64,000 nt of DNA, from the NCBI RefSeq assembly GCF_046195335.1, contig NZ_CP176093.1; one strand, written 5' to 3'. The DNA comes from Methanospirillum lacunae. Lineage in GTDB: Archaea; Halobacteriota; Methanomicrobia; Methanomicrobiales; Methanospirillaceae. Under the pieces are notes generated by a model. It was not told the DNA's origin. It saw nothing but the letters and a program-made list of their open reading frames with translations, and did no database searches. Below, in pieces: positions 62,843 through 64,000 of the stretch. Each line of letters opens with the position of its first letter. Position 1 is the first letter of the stretch. Both the position numbers and the translations under genes were made by a program.

Positions 62843-63804
62843 CGGCGTCTCCTGAGCATGGTCCTGAACTTACGCTCATCAAACCCTTCTGGCTCTTTCT
62901 GTGTAGTGATTCGCTGGAGAAATACATCATCGAGGGTTGCTGAACGGAGTGAAACGCCTCTTATGGTGTTTCCTGCCTTTTCAAGCAGTTCCCTGATCTG
63001 GGGGAGAGCTGCTACACCATCTGCTGTAGCAAAGCTCCATACCTCCCCGTCCCTTCCAATAGGAGTGAAATAATCACCAGTTATCGGGTGATATGCTCCT
63101 GAAATTCTGACCGAGATAACATCGGGAGCTGACTGGTGTTTGAGTGCTGTAGGCGTGTCTACCGCAACAAGTCTGCCATGATCGATGATCCCGACCCTGT
63201 CGCAGGCGTGATCAGCCTCATCCATGTAATGGGTGGTTACAAAGACTGTCATACCATCCCTGCGAAGCCGGGTGATATGCTCCCAGATACTCCGACGTGC
63301 AGAGACATCGAGTCCGATGGTTGGCTCATCCAGGAAAAGTACATCGGGTTCATGCACAAGAGCTTGGGCGAGTTCCAGCCTCCGTCTCATTCCTCCAGAG
63401 TACGTTTTAACCAGATCATCTGCCCGGTCAGTCAGATTCAGGATCCCCAGTACTTCATCAACCCGGTCATGAGGTCGTGGAACTCCATACATCTTAGCGA
63501 AAAACCAGACGTTCTCTCTGCCTGTGAGTTTGATATCAACTGCCATCTCCTGGGGAACATATGAGATATGCTCCCTGACTTTCATTGGTTCTGATAAACA
63601 AGAGTGACCATGAATAAATGCGGCTCCCGATGTCGGTTTCAACAGGGTTGTCAGCATCAGAACCGTTGTTGTCTTTCCTGATCCATTCGGCCCGAGCAGA
63701 CCAAATATTTCAGTTCCAATAGAGAGATTTAGATCATCGACAGCACAGAGATCACCAAAGTTCCTTGATAGTCCTTCGATCTCTATTACCTGTCCCATGC
63801 GCAT
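62839..63804 (-). CDS. ABC-2 exporter ATPase (DrrA type)
   Basis: A 321-residue ATPase with Walker A GPNGSGKTTTVLML, Q loop YVPQEM, signature YSGGMRRRLELAQALVHEPD, Walker B VLFLDEPTIGLDVSARRSIW and His VFVTTHYMDEADH. The C-terminal extension after residue 215 (VRISGAYHPITGDYFT, RGVSLRSATLDDVFLQ) is the DrrA/DUF4162 type that regulates the pump. It pairs with the permease gene, overlapping four bases. ATG 63804 or 63798 could be the start; a TATATAT stretch directly before implies a short or absent 5' leader. Confidence 0.92.
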   Translation of the reverse strand: MRMGQVIEIEGLSRNFGDLCAVDDLNLSIGTEIFGLLGPNGSGKTTTVLMLTTLLKPTSGAAFIHGHSCLSEPMKVREHISYVPQEMAVDIKLTGRENVWFFAKMYGVPRPHDRVDEVLGILNLTDRADDLVKTYSGGMRRRLELAQALVHEPDVLFLDEPTIGLDVSARRSIWEHITRLRRDGMTVFVTTHYMDEADHACDRVGIIDHGRLVAVDTPTALKHQSAPDVISVRISGAYHPITGDYFTPIGRDGEVWSFATADGVAALPQIRELLEKAGNTIRGVSLRSATLDDVFLQRITTQKEPEGFDERKFRTMLRRRR

Positions 63805-63884
63805 ATATATGTGGTCTCCGTTTATCTGATACGAGGATCAGCCCTGTTTCTCTTTATACCTGTGTAATGGCGCCATCAATCCCT

Positions 63885-64000
63885 CTAGACAGATGCCGAA
63901 AATGAGGCCTTGAGTGTACGCACTCCATCAATGGTGGCCAGAATATGACCCTGATTTTTGAAAAAATGGAGAGTCCGGACAAGGTGAGGTGTTTTTTTAT
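63885..64000 (-). CDS. Possible 3' end of a gene running off the right edge
   Basis: A minus-strand frame open from the window edge to a TAG at 63885 reads KTPHLVRTLHFFKNQGHILA then TIDGVRTLKASFSASV. Composition is protein-like, but the fragment is only about 38 codons and I recognise no family. It may be the tail of the next gene or chance. Confidence 0.3.
   Translation of the reverse strand, partial: KKTPHLVRTLHFFKNQGHILATIDGVRTLKASFSASV

Noticed and set aside
1..64000. CRISPR arrays, transposase genes and integrases
   Set aside because: No regularly spaced direct repeats, no Cas proteins and no transposase or integrase motifs were seen on either strand. The mobile-element signal rests only on the decayed zinc-ribbon genes and on base composition.

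Overview
The window is chromosomal DNA of a methanogenic euryarchaeon, most likely of the order Methanomicrobiales (Methanospirillum or a close relative). This is inferred from RadA, a three-OB-fold RPA, aIF1A, a tRNA-Met with an archaeal splicing motif, an FmdE-family protein, the AbrB-PhoU regulator, COG1361 and PEGA surface proteins, and Cache/HAMP/MCP receptors of methanogen type. Species cannot be settled from the sequence alone. No rRNA, CRISPR array or intact insertion sequence was seen.

Left third (1-24 kb) is accessory and partly decaying. It holds secreted or envelope proteins (TPR, PEGA, a GT39 glycosyltransferase with a Gly/Pro-rich insert), a shattered alkylsulfatase gene (about 4.2-5.4 kb), a DUF7123 protein, an NTF2-like protein, a broken cytidine deaminase, a secreted Cache protein, a MarR/COG1361/RND efflux unit and a RelE-type toxin-antitoxin pair. 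From about 14.35 to 17.86 kb lies a sharply AT-rich island with a small winged-helix-like protein, a PD-(D/E)XK nuclease-like protein, two tandem paralogous small proteins (the first split by an ochre codon) and a convergent protein with a HEPN-type RNPYMH motif. I regard this as the best candidate for an undescribed (probably defence) system. It abuts two decayed copies of a zinc-ribbon, primase/helicase-tail-like gene typical of integrated elements. A secreted C39-type peptidase with a PKD domain follows.

Middle (23-36 kb) is mostly housekeeping: aIF1A, an RRM protein, intron-containing tRNA-Met, CutA, a PRC-barrel protein, phosphoglycolate phosphatase, a RadA with a duplicated N-terminal HhH domain, RPA, the lysine pair lysA/dapL, an EamA transporter with a very His-rich tail, a transmembrane chemoreceptor whose start codon seems non-canonical, and a LEA14-like protein.

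Right part (36-61 kb) is dominated by phosphate. Two pstS genes bracket a four-gene sensory operon (Cache-HAMP protein, 77-aa protein, REC-GAF-kinase, soluble MCP). Further on are a TrmB regulator, two CotH-kinase genes, a VTC-type polyphosphate polymerase and a DUF4956 protein. The Pst transporter (a fused PstC-PstA permease, PstB, PhoU) is divergent from an AbrB-PhoU regulator across a palindrome. A family of secreted proteins with mature N-terminus ADRLP occurs as two intact genes and one newly recognised fossil. The window ends with a TrmO-like protein, an FmdE-family protein and a two-gene ABC exporter.
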